Notes under the pieces: generated by a model | The model's database searches: none | What the model saw: only the letters and a program-made list of their open reading frames with translations | Told to the model about the DNA's origin: nothing | Assembly (NCBI GenBank): GCA_000697335.1 | Contig: JNEM01014591.1 | Location: 1 to 26,462, forward strand | Reading direction: 5' to 3' | DNA length: 26,462 nucleotides | Source: Conidiobolus incongruus B7586 | Taxonomy: Eukaryota > Entomophthoromycota > Entomophthoromycetes > Entomophthorales > Conidiobolaceae | Shown: piece after piece, positions 1-11,968 of the stretch | Numbering within the stretch: the stretch's first letter is position 1 | Layout: each line of letters opens with the position of its first letter | Made by a program: the position numbers and the translations under genes

Positions 1-3000
1 TTATATAAAAATGAATAATATAAGTATTTGATTTGAATTTTCAGATTAAATATTTTAAAAATAATAAAAATGAAATTATATAAAAATAATAATCAAAATA
101 TGAAATTTAGTAAATTAATTTTTTTATTTTTTTTAAATCAATTAATATTTTAAAATAAATTTTTATATAAATTAAAAATTTCAAATAAAATGAAATATAA
201 TAAAAAAGTGTAAATAAAGTAATTTTAATATATATCTTTATATACACTAGACTATTTTAATTATAGTTATTTTAAATATAATTCAATGACACAATATAGC
301 ATATTTAATGTTTATTTTCAAAATAGAATTTCTTGAAACATTAAAAATAAGTATAATTAAATGTCGCCCCTTATAAATTTTTTCATTTTAATGTATCTTG
401 ATTTATATCACTTTATAAAGTAATTTCAAAATGGAAATTGAAACTTTATAATTTTGCACTGAGTTGATAAATTTAAACTAATATATTTTTATAATTTATC
501 AATTCCAAAATAAGGTAATAACAAATACCTTAATAGGTAACTTGACGGAATAAATTTTCAATTTTTTTTAATTTCAATAGTTTTTTTGATATAATTTTAG
601 GATTTGAATTGATTTTAAAAAATTTTTTATATGAAATAGGAAAAATTGGTTGTGAGTATGGCAAATCAGTTATAATTATGAATATATTTAAATAAAAATC
701 ATAGTTAAATATAGGAATTAAAATTGTTATTTAATAAATATAAAGTCGCTTTTTAAAAACATTAGATGGAGTTGTCAAACTCTAGAATAAATCAATATAA
801 TTAGTTAAAACTGATGACGACTAAGGATGGAATCATCCACTTGTCATAGTTTTAATTTTGAACACGAGTTTATCCCTTACATCCAATACTTTGGTTCAAT
901 TAATAATGGGACTTTCCGTCATTTATATTCCTTCTAAATCCATCGCCCTAATTCCGATTTTCGGAATATACTCAATAGAAGTAATTCTAATTTGTTTACA
1001 CTTAATTTTCTCTAACGTAATATAATCGAGCATTAATTATGTAATAATCGGTTAATTTTTTAATATAATATCTAACATAAACTGTGAAAATGTATCCAGA
1101 AATCATTTAATAATAATAAGTCGAAAAATTATTCCAAATTCTTGATTTTAACATTGAACCAATCACCCAATTTATCCAAAGTAAATTTTCTGAGGAAGGT
1201 TTATTTTAACCAATTGAAAAATATCCTCAATTGTATTAATAAAAAATTTAGGAACCTCATATGGATACTGTTTATACTCATTTGATTGGTTGAGACTTTA
1301 ATATTTTTGGCCACAATAAAAATTTTTTAAGCAATAATTTGAATGAGTACAAAATTCATCAAAAAATAAACCAAATTTTCCAACAGAAACTCCCATTTAA
1401 TACCAATCATTTTTTCGTTTATAGTATTAAAATCCATTTTATATTTTAACCCAAAACAATCAGTAAAGTATTAATATTTAGCCAATTTTTTTATTACAAA
1501 TCAAAAATTCAAAGATTCAGGAAATGATCCAATGTCAAATTTTTTGGCAACTTGGATGGCAATTTTTTAGTCTTTTTCTTGAATTCTATATCGTATGACC
1601 AAATATGAAATCATTTTTGAGGGTTGAAATTGCTATGGAAAGACTTGTTGTTAATAAGAAATGATGGATATGGGAAATTTTGTATACTAACAAATATTAA
1701 CTGTATTATTTTTTAGATTGGTTTATTTAATTGAAGTTCGCACATTATAAAAAGGTTTTCTTGGGAATTTATGAACATGATTCGCTATTCCTAATTATAC
1801 TAAGTTACTGAAATATTAATATACTGGGCAACTAAAATCATGAGATTAATTAATTAATTAATTAATTTATTATCAATATGTATTGTAATCCCTCGTTAAT
1901 AAACAATATATCAATTTCAACGACTTTCAGACAGCACTTTCATATGAGATTTAAAAATTCACTTTTTCCAAAGCTAATTTTGTAATCTATTATCATTTTC
2001 TTATACCAATTTTATCAAATAAAAAATTACACTAACTCTTTTTCAATATATGTAACATTAAAGGCTTCATTTGATTAATTATTTTCAACAAATTGGGTTA
2101 ATTCATTGATCATAAGAACCTCGTACATGTATTAGATGATTGAATAAAGTAAAATATTCGTAGTAATTCATTCAAGCTCTTAACAGTTAAATATATGTTT
2201 TTTAAAACCAATTCAATTTATTTTAACTATTTAAATTAAAAAAGTTATAATATTATCTTTATATCAATTATATAATGTTAATCTTTAAATGATATAATTT
2301 TAACTTTGTATATATAAAAAATTAGACTCAATTTAATAAAATCTAAATTAAATTTTATAATACTTAAACTAATTATAAAAAAATTTAATTTTAATCACTT
2401 TGATTTTAATCTATAAATATAAATATAAATAATTATAATATCAATTTATTGAACTACATTACTTTCTAGTACTTGAAAAAGTATCAGTTAGTTATTTATA
2501 GTTATTATAACATGAATATATTTCAAACTTTTAATTAATTCTTTCTGATCAACTTGTTTATATTTTGTAAAGAATTTAATTTATCTATATTATTTTCATA
2601 GGTTTTACTATTTTATCATTTGGATGAAGGGGGGGGGACTTATTTATTTAATTTATAGTTTAGTGTTTGATGGTATTGTGACTTTTTGAGTTGAGTTGGG
2701 ATTTGAATTGATGATTCATTTATACCAGGTGGTTTGATATTCAAAGTATACTTTTATTGATATCATGCTATTTCAGTTTCATATTTGATAGTATCTTGAA
2801 GAATAAATTCAATTTAAATATTTTATTAGAATGTAGTGATTTGAAAATCAAGTAACTAAGTAGAACAGGTATTGGATAATTGACAGGATAGGGTATTAGC
2901 TACATATTGGAAAGGAGTTAGTTTTGGTTTAATTAATCCTTATAAATTCATTGAACCCACTTGAAGTTGATCTAATTCATTTGAAAGGTGTTGCTTTTGA

Positions 3001-3480
3001 TTGGTTACATTATTCAATCGATATTTGATTGGATCAAACTAATTTTTTTCTGTCACTAAACCTGATAAAAGATTTGTTTGCTACAACTGGTTTGATCTTT
3101 TAGACTTGTTTGAGTTTTGTATTAAATAAATATGTATTTTCGATTCTTTTGTCAGGTTTATCTTTCTTGGGTCTTTGAATAGTTTAAGAAAAAAATTTTG
3201 AGTGTAATGTATATTAGTTTAAAATTTTAAATAACCAATTTGTCAAGGACTGAAACCCTTAATTTGACAAAGTTGCTTTGAATACGATCAACTTTAAATA
3301 GACCAAAATATCCACTTAATTGTCTTCCCACTTAGACACATCCATCACCCAAACCATTTTCATATTACCAAATTTGGCAAATTTATTGAAACTCCATTTG
3401 TTACAAATTAGGAGTCAAGTGTGAAACATCAATTCCATCATTATTCAATCTCTCAATGAGACAATATGGTAATAGGATGA
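1..3480. other. AT-rich spacer, no supported gene
   Basis: This stretch is almost all A and T, with stops in every frame. Small features: a 7-bp-arm palindrome at 951-967, a (TTAA)n run near 1845-1866, a run of nine G at 2629-2637, and a GT-leaning patch at about 2640-3180. The minus strand at about 820-1005 is slightly less AT-rich and reads as short peptide-like pieces split by stops, which may be an old coding relic. No tRNA, rRNA or transposon was recognised. Confidence 0.5.
3239..3271. repeat. Short inverted repeat
   Basis: TTTGTCAA at 3239-3246 and TTGACAAA at 3264-3271 are exact reverse complements separated by 17 bases. It lies about 500 bp upstream of the 3778 gene. A hairpin or dyad binding site is possible, but arms this short also occur by chance. 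Confidence 0.3.
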
Positions 3481-3481
3481 C

Positions 3482-3489
3482 TATAAAAA
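3482..3489 (+). promoter_or_regulatory. Possible TATA box for the 3778 gene
   Basis: TATAAAAA is followed by a pyrimidine-rich stretch (about 3500-3525), as expected near a transcription start. It sits roughly 290 bp upstream of the ATG, which implies a long 5' leader or a leader intron. TATA-like strings are common in this AT-rich DNA; the better base balance around it is the only extra support. Confidence 0.35.
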
Positions 3490-3777
3490 GCTAGCATGTT
3501 TCTCACTTGCTCCTCTCTTTTCCAAAGTGTAAAAAAATAGTTCTTTTATAATCCAATACTCACCTGTTACTGCTATTTATGCTAGGTTAACATTATTCTT
3601 TGTTACAATTCGTTATCATATTTGTATTTAATATTCATAACACTCTGACTACATCATTTAATCACATTGTACTATCCAGAACAGCGATTATATAATTAAT
3701 ACAACACCCGTTCCACAGTGTACTTCACTCTCTAGCTCTTTTATTCAACTTGGTATTCATCAAATAGATATAAAAAT

Positions 3778-4938
3778 ATGGGAATACATAAAACTCTAAG
3801 GAAATTTTCATTTTCTGTTGCCAAAAAAGATCAAACCATGCATTTTTCAGAGTCTAACTCCACTCAAAATGATCTCTCCTTCCACTCAATACCACCGAGC
3901 TCTTTAGCTGCCAAATTTCAATTTGCTCCCTCCGTATCTCAGATGGAAGAGTGGCTTGCTGAAACGACGCGGTCCCTGAAGAAACACTTTCCAGAGCATA
4001 TTACGCAGCCTAGTAACCACCGCAAATCAACAAGCCAAGACTATAAGAGTTGGTTTATGCCAAGCAAAAAATCATCTGTTTCAACCCCGCTCAATACTCA
4101 CAAATCATCATCGCCCAACTATATGACCAGATCACGTCAATCCATCAACTCCAAAAATTACCACCTTCCCCCCACTTTCAGCACCATTGAACAACCCCAA
4201 GTCATAACCACCTCCCAGATCAATCCACACTCCAAACTTAAGCGATCATATCACAAGCTCAAAAAAGTCACTCCCGCAGAATCCGCAATTTCAGAATCTG
4301 TCCCTTGTTACAGCTTCATGGTTGAGCACACGTCACGTGCATGTAGTAGGACACGCTCAAGGTCACTAGGCTTACAAAGAAACTCTTCTTTCTCAGAAGA
4401 TGTTAAATTTTATGAAAAAAGTCATTTATCCAATATAGATTTAGCCTCCAAGTCGGACTTTATTCAGAATTTTGAAAGTGAGATAATCGTTCAGCAAGTA
4501 GTAGGCACTCCAGTACTTACTTCAGCATACAACTACGAAGACAATCACAAGCACTACAAAAGATATCTCTCCAAGGATCCTGAGGACCCTTTCTTCAGTT
4601 TCTGTGAAGACCCCGCCACCGAGTTGGATATCGATCACAAGAGTGAGGTTTCTCCTACTTTTAATCGAGCTCTTTCCCTCAGCGCCGACAGCTATACAGC
4701 CCACAAATCCAACTCGATGGACGAATATACTAAATCACCTAATCGCCACACTATGCCAGCGTTGCGAAGTATGAGCGAGCTCGGGGAAATCATTGGCCAA
4801 GCCCACAAGCATCAACGCACCAAGGCACCACCCGTCCAGACCAATGGAGCCATGAGAACTATTGTAATCAATCCGCCGATAACCTGTCCACTCTTCCAGC
4901 CTGTGCAAGTGAACACCTGGGAGAGTCAAGAAGCTTAA
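3778..4938 (+). CDS. Ser/Thr-rich, probably disordered protein of unknown function
   Basis: This is a 386-residue open frame from the first ATG to TAA, with no intron needed. It is much richer in GC than the DNA on both sides, which is the best evidence that it is a real gene. I do not recognise the family. The protein is rich in Ser, Thr, Asn, Pro, Lys and His, lacks membrane segments or a signal peptide, and has no visible folded-domain motif, so most of it is probably disordered. Several Arg-x-x-Ser-type sites occur, including RSRSLGL, RNSSF, RALSLS and RSMSELGEI, and would suit basic-directed kinases or 14-3-3 binding; this is inference. The start (MGIHKTLRKFSFSV) is basic. A region near residues 265-290 is acidic (DPEDPFFSFCEDPATELD). 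It may be a lineage-specific regulatory or scaffold protein. Confidence 0.75.
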   Translation: MGIHKTLRKFSFSVAKKDQTMHFSESNSTQNDLSFHSIPPSSLAAKFQFAPSVSQMEEWLAETTRSLKKHFPEHITQPSNHRKSTSQDYKSWFMPSKKSSVSTPLNTHKSSSPNYMTRSRQSINSKNYHLPPTFSTIEQPQVITTSQINPHSKLKRSYHKLKKVTPAESAISESVPCYSFMVEHTSRACSRTRSRSLGLQRNSSFSEDVKFYEKSHLSNIDLASKSDFIQNFESEIIVQQVVGTPVLTSAYNYEDNHKHYKRYLSKDPEDPFFSFCEDPATELDIDHKSEVSPTFNRALSLSADSYTAHKSNSMDEYTKSPNRHTMPALRSMSELGEIIGQAHKHQRTKAPPVQTNGAMRTIVINPPITCPLFQPVQVNTWESQEA

Positions 4939-7246
4939 CTTATGTTAATATTTTTTTGTATATTATTTATTTGCTACATAAAATTATTTTGATTTCAATG
5001 ATTCGATAATGTACACCTCAATTCTTTATTTTTTATCGCACCCATTTAATTAATTTTCATTCAATAACTTCTCCAATGCATTGAAATCTTACGACTTTTT
5101 TTGTCATTGAATGAAATTTATTAGTAATACTAAACTTAAACCTAAGAATATGATATGGCTGCGAATTCAACTAACTAATCCCTGCAAAATAACTATTTTG
5201 ACTGACTCTTGTCAATCTTAGTACTAATCCCAAAGCATTCAGTTAATTTTCAATTGAATTCAATCTCGGTTAATTTTAAATTTGAATGATGCTAAATGCT
5301 TCATATTCAAGTTTAAGATTTTTTCTATTAGAAATTTCAAAATTTTCTAGTTGTTTGAACTTTGGTTAATTTGTATAAAATATTAATTATTATTTTTCAT
5401 TTTATAATAATAATAGCTTATTTTAATTCATTAAAAATATTTATTAATGTAAAGAATTAATAGTATCTGAAATTTAAAGTAATTAAAAATTGGACAATTA
5501 TCATTTATAAATTTCAATCAATAATAGCATTGATTTAATAATAAAATATTATCTATGGTGTACTCACTATATAATACCTACATTTTTATCTTCAAGCCAT
5601 TCTAAAATTAACCTAAATAAAACCAAATAAAACTGCAAATATCAAGTTTATTATTTTATCTTAATCTTAACCCTGAATCTGTACAACTTTTGCATTAGTT
5701 TAAAATTTGAATTTATCAAATCAAATATTTTAGTCTATCAAAAAAATATTTTAATATAAAATTTCTTGATTTGAATTTTATATTAATTAGGGACAAATAC
5801 ATATAACTAATAAATATTGATAGTTTAAAAAAATTATTACTATAATTCTAGACTTTTATTAATAAAATATTTATATGCATTTTTTTAAATAATAAATTAA
5901 TTCATAAACAATATATATATATTGTTTTGTTATAAATTTTCAAGTTTAATCAAATTATTATTCCCTATTAATCAATTATGTCAACTATTTGGGGTTCCGG
6001 AATATTTCTATCATATTTTTACTGGAATTAGTTAAACCTTATAGATTGAAATTCAATGATTGGTTAAAATGTAAATTATTTATAGATTTATTCATATGTA
6101 TTTTATTCAATTTTCGGAATACTCTGGAATCTATTAATAGATCTTATTTTTTTGGATTTCTTAAAGTTACCTCAATTTTATTTTTTTTTCTTTAGTGAAA
6201 GTTGGTTTATAATAATTAAATGTAATCTTTAGCAAGAATTTAATATAGATATTGTCGTATTGATGTTGTATGCATTCATTAATTATTAGAGATTTTTAAC
6301 TACTTAGGTTGGATTAATCATTCTTCATACTCTCCAAATTGAAATTCAAGCTAATGAATGCAATCAAGTCATGTGATGAGCATTAGTATGTTCTCAAAAT
6401 CAATACCTTTGGAAATAAGTTTAGCCTTTTGGAAAGGTGTTATATTAACAAGATTAATATTCAGTTAAACTTAAATAAACATTCAGAGAATTTTTCAAGC
6501 CATATTTATTATATTTTGTTAATAAGATACTTATATTAATCAATTTATAAGCAATATTAAGAACAAATTCATTTATCTATACTGAACTCACTATCATGAA
6601 TTTTAATATACATCCCTTAGAAATCAATATTTTCAACCCATTAACCAAATGTAAAATATATATTGAATTCGAAATGTAATATTACATCCTTCAATACTTT
6701 TAATAATCAAATGATATCTTTATACCGTGTTAAATATGTAGGGTTTATATTGATTTTAGGAGTTTTTTTATTTAATTAAAATTATTATATAATTTTAATG
6801 ATTGATAAATTGCCAAGTTATTTCTAATTTTTATAACTATAAAAATTAACTTGATCCAATTAATAATGATATTATAAAATTTATTTTAATAAAAAGTTTT
6901 ATTTCAATATTACTTAAAATTATTTTATTTAATATTAATTTGACAATTATTAAAAAGATATATAATTTTAATTAAATATATTAGAATTTTTTTTAAAGAT
7001 TTGTTTTAGTTGATGATTAATTAAATTTAAGTGAAAAATTTTTAAAAATTTTTCCTTATTATTAATATAATATTATCATTTTAGAATTACTAATTTTTTT
7101 AAAAAAATAATAAATAATTTTAAATTATATATTATTCTAATTATAAAAAATAATATATTAAATTTTATTGATAAAACAGCAACATTAATTAACTAACTAA
7201 ATTATATGTTACAAGATTATAACAATATTACTCTGCATTTTTAATA
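4939..7246. other. AT-rich spacer between the 3778 gene and mariner copy 1
   Basis: The stretch is AT-rich throughout, with frequent homopolymer runs. The only longer open frame, at 5989-6195 (+), is Phe/Ile/Leu-rich as expected from A/T codons alone and has no family features. No RNA gene or element end was seen before 7247. Confidence 0.55.
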
Positions 7247-8409
7247 ATGGGAATTTTTTGTGATTAAAAATAAATAAACATTTGAATATATGATATATAA
7301 AAATAAATATATAATATAAATTTAATAGTTTACTTTATTATTAATAATTTTTTGCTATACTTTTAGCAAACTTCTAACACCTAAAAAACAGTTCTTTTTA
7401 TTAAAGACTGAAATTTGATGTTTCACAAACCAATTAAATTTTCCTGCAGAAATTTTCTTTCCTGCAAGCTGGTTTTTTAATTGCCTAAAGCAATTATAAT
7501 CACATAAGTTATAATCAGGGGAATATACTAGATGTGGTAGTTCTTTCCAGTTATTTTTAATTAGAAAGTTTTTTACAGCTTTAGATTTATATATTTTACA
7601 ATTATCATGCAAAATAATAGGTCTTCTTAAATTATATTGAGAACACCAATTAAAAATACTTTTATTTAAAAAAGCAATATATAGTTTACTATTAATTGAT
7701 TTTCCTTCAGGAACTAAATAAGAATAGCATATACCATTATAATCCATTATAATAATTAACATTCACTTATTAACAAAGTGTTTATTTAAAGGGATTTGTG
7801 GAGGGGGTTGATTTAACTTAATCCAGCATCTTGATTTGTGTTTTAGTAAAGGATTATACATAGGGATCTAAGATTCATTAATTGTAATTATTCACTGTAA
7901 AAGTTTAAGCTTCTAGTAATATTTTAAAAGGTTTTGTTTAACAATAGCTACTCTAGCTTTTTTTTAAGCTTTAGTTAAATTATAAGGTACCTATTTTACA
8001 TTTTTATTTATTAATTTTAGTTTAAACTTTAAAATATATAAAATACTTGTAAAACTAATATTAAAGTGCTTAGATAATTCTCTAGCTGAAATAAAAAGTT
8101 GCTTTTCAATATATTTTTTCACTCTATTTATAATTGAAAGAGTAACAGTTGAAGTTGGTCTTTTAGATTTTAGCAGGTTTTAAATAGTTTCTCTCTTAGC
8201 CTTAAAGTAATTTACCCAGTGATAAATTGTTGATTTAGATAATGCTTCATTACCAAAAGCTGCTTGTAAATTTTAAATAATTTTAGAGGGTTTATGGTTA
8301 AGTTTTACTGATACCAAAATAAAAAACTTTTGATGATCACTATTTGGTTTAAGCATGATTAAATTAAACAACCAATTTTAAAAAGTTAATTTTTTAATCA
8401 AAAAAACTA

Positions 8410-8441
<32 letters not shown>

Positions 8442-8528
8442 TATATAATTTCCTATTAACTTTGTATATATTTATTTATTTCAAACTAATAATATGTTTG
8501 AAAAATCAGAAATTAAAAAATTTCCCAT
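7247..8528 (-). mobile_element. Mariner (D34D) DNA transposon, copy 1, full length but dead
   Basis: The element is about 1.28 kb, the usual mariner size. Its ends are imperfect inverted repeats: the left end begins ATGGGAATTTTTT and the right end read on the minus strand begins ATGGGAAATTTTTT. Both ends are flanked by TA (7245-7246 and 8529-8530), the family's target duplication. A transposase frame fills the inside on the minus strand. A (TA)n run at about 8409-8435 lies between the transposase start and the right end. A closely related copy of almost the same length lies at 17711-18990. Confidence 0.9.
7322..8356 (-). pseudogene. Mariner transposase, frame kept but with internal stops
   Basis: From ATG at 8356 to TAA at 7322 is 345 codons, matching the family's usual length of about 345 residues, and no frameshift is needed. 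An N-terminal helix-turn-helix half (about residues 1-110, with STIYHWVNYF and a SKRPTS linker) precedes a DDE nuclease half. HDNCKIY carries the second catalytic Asp; YSPDYNLCDYN carries the third, with 34 residues between them, which is the mariner D34D signature. The IMDYNG motif also matches. The first catalytic Asp, in the family's TGDE-W motif, is Asn here (TINES). About nine internal stops occur, and every one I could align sits where relatives have Trp or Gln, so each can arise by one C-to-T or G-to-A change. The longest uninterrupted piece is 7355-7762. Confidence 0.9.
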
Positions 8529-8942
8529 TATTTCAAATTCAAGGTAATATATTACAATTTTGATTTATTTACCACGTTATTGATTCCAATATATTTAATA
8601 TTAAAATATTTGAGTTAATAAATTAGAAATTATTTTAATAAGATAAAATTCAGTACTTAAATAAATATACATATATTTAATTAAAAATAATTTTAAATTT
8701 AATAAAAATTTTTAATTAAAATTAATTTTTGAAAAATCATTAAAAAAATTACTTTTATCAAAATTAAACCTAAAACATTATATTAATGATTCAAATATGA
8801 AATCATAATTAAATTGAATGTTATCCTTAACTTTTTTCAATCTATATACAACTGTGTTAGTATTAAAATTAATTTGATAGTAGTAGTATAATATTTTATA
8901 AACAATAAAAAGTAATGTTTAAATTTTTAAAACAAAATAATA
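8529..8942. other. Short AT-rich gap between two transposons
   Basis: About 410 bp of AT-rich DNA separates the right end of mariner copy 1 from the left end of the Harbinger element. I see no gene or repeat in it. Confidence 0.6.
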
Positions 8943-9159
8943 GGCCAACTCAAATCTGTTTTGATTTTTGATTTTCTTGATTTTTTCAAAAAATATTAAA
9001 AATGTGCTCAAATGTGTCCCAAAAAGAAAATTCAGTGATACTTTCCCATAATTAACTCTAAAGTCTTAAAATAATTAATAATCAAGTATTCCTCTTCTTA
9101 AACTAAAAAATATAATATCTATCAAAATCATTTTGCTAGTTTTATTTTTTTGTTATGCT

Positions 9160-10200
9160 TAATACAAAAGAAATAGTAGAGTTTTTTATTACCCTTATTA
9201 TAATTGACTTTAATGAGAATATAAATAATCCAGCAATTTTAAGATTATTATATAAATTAAAAACCTCAAGATATATATCCCTATACTTGTTATATACACC
9301 ATACTTGCTTTAGTAATCTATATGTGAATTTCCTTTTGAAAAAAATAATTTTAAAAGATAGATAAGGATGTTAAAGACTAAGTTTTTCCAATTTACCAAT
9401 ATTTTATAATAATATATAAATTTTATTTCTTCTCATTAAAAAAAACAAACACCTTTAGAAACTCAGCTAACAGTTACACTTTACCAACTAAGTTACAAAA
9501 AGGCATGTTTAAAAAATATAGCTGAAAAGTTTTGAATAAGAGAAGGAACTGTTATTTTATATATTAAAAAATAATATACTCTATTAGAGAAAAATTAGAA
9601 GATTAAATAGTTTGGCTAGAATATTATTATAATATAACGGCATTTTATTTAAAATAACCCCCTTTTAATAATTATATTGGTTACTTAAATGACAATTATA
9701 TTATACTCGAAGATCAACTTATATTTTATATATAGTTATATTATAACAAAAAAAACATACATAGCTTTTAATATATAGTTATTATATCATTTTTAAATAA
9801 ATTTATATATCTTAAGTTTAAGAAACTTAAATTATATTATTACTCTAATATTATAAAAGTATCTAAATTATTTAATAAATCAAATAAATATTTTAAATAA
9901 AGAAAATATATTCTGGTATATAATAATAAGTAATATAATTATTTTATACTTAATTTAATTTATTATCAATAATAAATAAATATATTTAATTTATGTTTTT
10001 TATAAGTTAAGCTAATAATAAGTTTATAGTTATTGTATTTTAAAAAATTAAATTAAAGCTATCTTTCCCTTTATAAAATAAAAAATACAAGAATTTAATA
10101 TTACATATAATAAAAGATAATTTGTAATAAAAAAAACTTTTAATATCTAGAAAGCTATTTTTTTTGTTTAAGGCTATTATTTTATCATATATAAAATACA
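9160..10200 (+). pseudogene. PIF/Harbinger transposase relic
   Basis: Pieces of the fungal DDE_4/Harbinger transposase can be read in order on the plus strand. SRYIS and EFPF-like pieces (about 9266-9340) precede a clear helix-turn-helix segment at 9458-9600, where ETQLTVTLYQLSYKKACL and then IREGTVILYIKK match the family's 'QL-VTLYRLGHYGNGAS ... ISEGTV-LYT-R' pattern. Later pieces include VSKLFNKSNKYFK followed by RKYILVYNNK (9859-9940), corresponding to the 'VFKNSKLF-NP--YF---EYILGDSAYP' region, and IKAIFPFIK (about 10055-10081), corresponding to the 'LKGRFPSLK' region. Many stops interrupt it and the catalytic acidic residues cannot be placed reliably. Boundaries are approximate. Confidence 0.65.
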
Positions 10201-10859
10201 AAAGCTTATTAATTTATTGTTATATTTATATATATAACTATTTTCCTTTATAATATTATTTTTTTTAATAAAATTATAATTTAAAAAAAGGAATTAAAAA
10301 AAAATAATGAATATATTAATATTAATGATAATAAGCAAAATATAATTAATATACATGATGACCTTATTATATTAAATAAATCACAAATGGTAATGTTATC
10401 ATAAATTAACATTTAGTTGGTTATTTTAAATATATTCTTTTGATTATATTTTGTTTGATAATAAGAATTATATAAATTAATTGCTTTTTTCAAAATTTTT
10501 TTATATTAATTATAAGAGTTTTTTTATTAAAAATTATTATTGTTTTAATAATTATAATTAATATTTTTTTTGTAGTTATTATATCTTAATTTATTATCTT
10601 GAGATTTTATCTTGCTCATATATATTTTTTTTTGATAATCTTAAGGAAAAAAAAATTAAATATTTTTTCTTTTTTTTATTATTTCTTATACTTCTAAAGC
10701 TTTTATTTAAAGAAGATAACTAAAGGTAAAAGCTATTACTACTTTATTCTTTATCATCTAAAATATTTAATTCCTTATAATAAGATTAATTATATGATAA
10801 AAAAACTATAAGACTTATATTAAAGGTTTTAAAAATTAAATTATCTTGTATTATAATAA

Positions 10860-11168
10860 TATTAACTATTATAAACAAAGGACTATTTTTACCTTATTGT
10901 TTACTTGTTAGAATTTATTCAATAGCTCTAAATTTATAAATAAAAGTCTTTATATGATTAAATATTTTATTAAGCTTTTTTTTAACTTTAAACAATCTAT
11001 TCCTTTTAAAATAAAGATAAAGTTATATATTTAAAAAGAAGCATTTAACTTGTTAAAACACCTGGATTTATAGTTTTTTTCTTGCTTTAACCAATTAAGT
11101 GTAGCTTTTATTAAATATAGTTTAAGGGAGCTTTTATTGTTATTATTAGTATTAATAATAGATGACAT
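10860..11168 (-). pseudogene. Possible second (Myb/SANT-like) gene of the Harbinger element
   Basis: A 45-codon open stretch starts with ATG at 11168 and ends at 11031; it begins MSSIINTNNNN and contains a WLKQEKNY motif. Related AT-decayed sequence seems to continue to about 10860. PIF/Harbinger elements usually carry a second gene encoding a Myb/SANT-like DNA-binding protein, often divergent from the transposase gene, and the position and strand fit. The sequence match itself is weak; the assignment rests mainly on context. Confidence 0.3.
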
Positions 11169-11479
11169 AGAAGAAAAAAACAAGATAAAATTTAAAAGTG
11201 ATATTTTTGTTAATAAATTTGTATAATATTCAATATAAAATAAAAGTTTTTTAATTAATATAGAATAAAGTCATATTGCTGTAAAATGCAATGATATACT
11301 TTTAACTTTATTTTCATAGTTTATAAGAGAAAATAAATGGATTTTATAAATCAAAAAAATTGGTAAGCTATTTTTTTATGACCAATTTTTTGATTTTTTT
11401 GGCCGGGTGAATAATTTTTTCAAAAACCAAAATCAGTCAAACTGAAAATTAGAAAAAGTGGGAGAGATTTAAGTTGGCC

Positions 11480-11968
11480 TAATAATTTCAATTAAAAATA
11501 TTTTATTTTTAAAATTGTGATTTTATTCAATCTATTAATTTATTAAATTTTGTATAGTAATTATATTAACAAATTTTCTATTACAATTGGCTATAAATTG
11601 TTACATAATGATATCAATTATTTTGAAATTTCTCAAAGGTATAACTAATATATATAAATGAATAAATTTTAAACCATTATTTTGTATTATATAAAAGTAG
11701 AATATTATAATAGAGAATATTATAAAAATATTACAATTATTGCTAATTTATTTCAATATATAATTTTAATTTTTAAATTAATTAAATTCTAAAATTTTTT
11801 TTGTATTTATAAATTTTTATTTAATTATTTATTTATTAGAATTTTAAAATTATTTTAATTAACTATTTGTGATAATGGTAATGAATAAATTATAAAATAC
11901 ATATAATATATATTCTTTTTTTTGGATAAAATGATAATACTACTAAAAATAATAATAAATTACAAATA
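11480..11968. other. AT-rich spacer downstream of the poly(A) polymerase gene
   Basis: Nearly pure A/T. It would hold the 3' untranslated region and polyadenylation site of the minus-strand PAP gene that ends at 11969. No distinct signal can be singled out because A/T runs are everywhere. Confidence 0.5.

Larger units (their letters stand above)
8943..11479 (+). mobile_element. PIF/Harbinger DNA transposon, about 2.5 kb, heavily decayed
   Basis: The ends match as inverted repeats: GGCCAACTCAAATCT at 8943-8957 and, on the minus strand from 11479, GGCCAACTTAAATCT, differing at one of 15 bases. Both ends are flanked by TAATA (8938-8942 and 11480-11484), which may be the target duplication; the family usually makes 3 bp, often TAA or TTA, so part of the match may be chance. 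Inside are remains of a plus-strand DDE transposase and a minus-strand second gene, the layout known for PIF/Harbinger elements. The interior is now almost entirely A and T, much more decayed than the ends. Confidence 0.75.

Noticed and set aside
5989-6195. 68-residue plus-strand ORF
   Set aside because: Phe/Leu/Ile-rich composition expected from A/T codons; no GC rise and no motif.
7322-8356. Alternative genetic code (TAA/TAG as Gln) suggested by mariner stops at Gln positions
   Set aside because: Several stops replace Trp instead, including TGA and TAG, and the PAP and 3778 genes have no internal stops and end on TAA. Decay explains it better.
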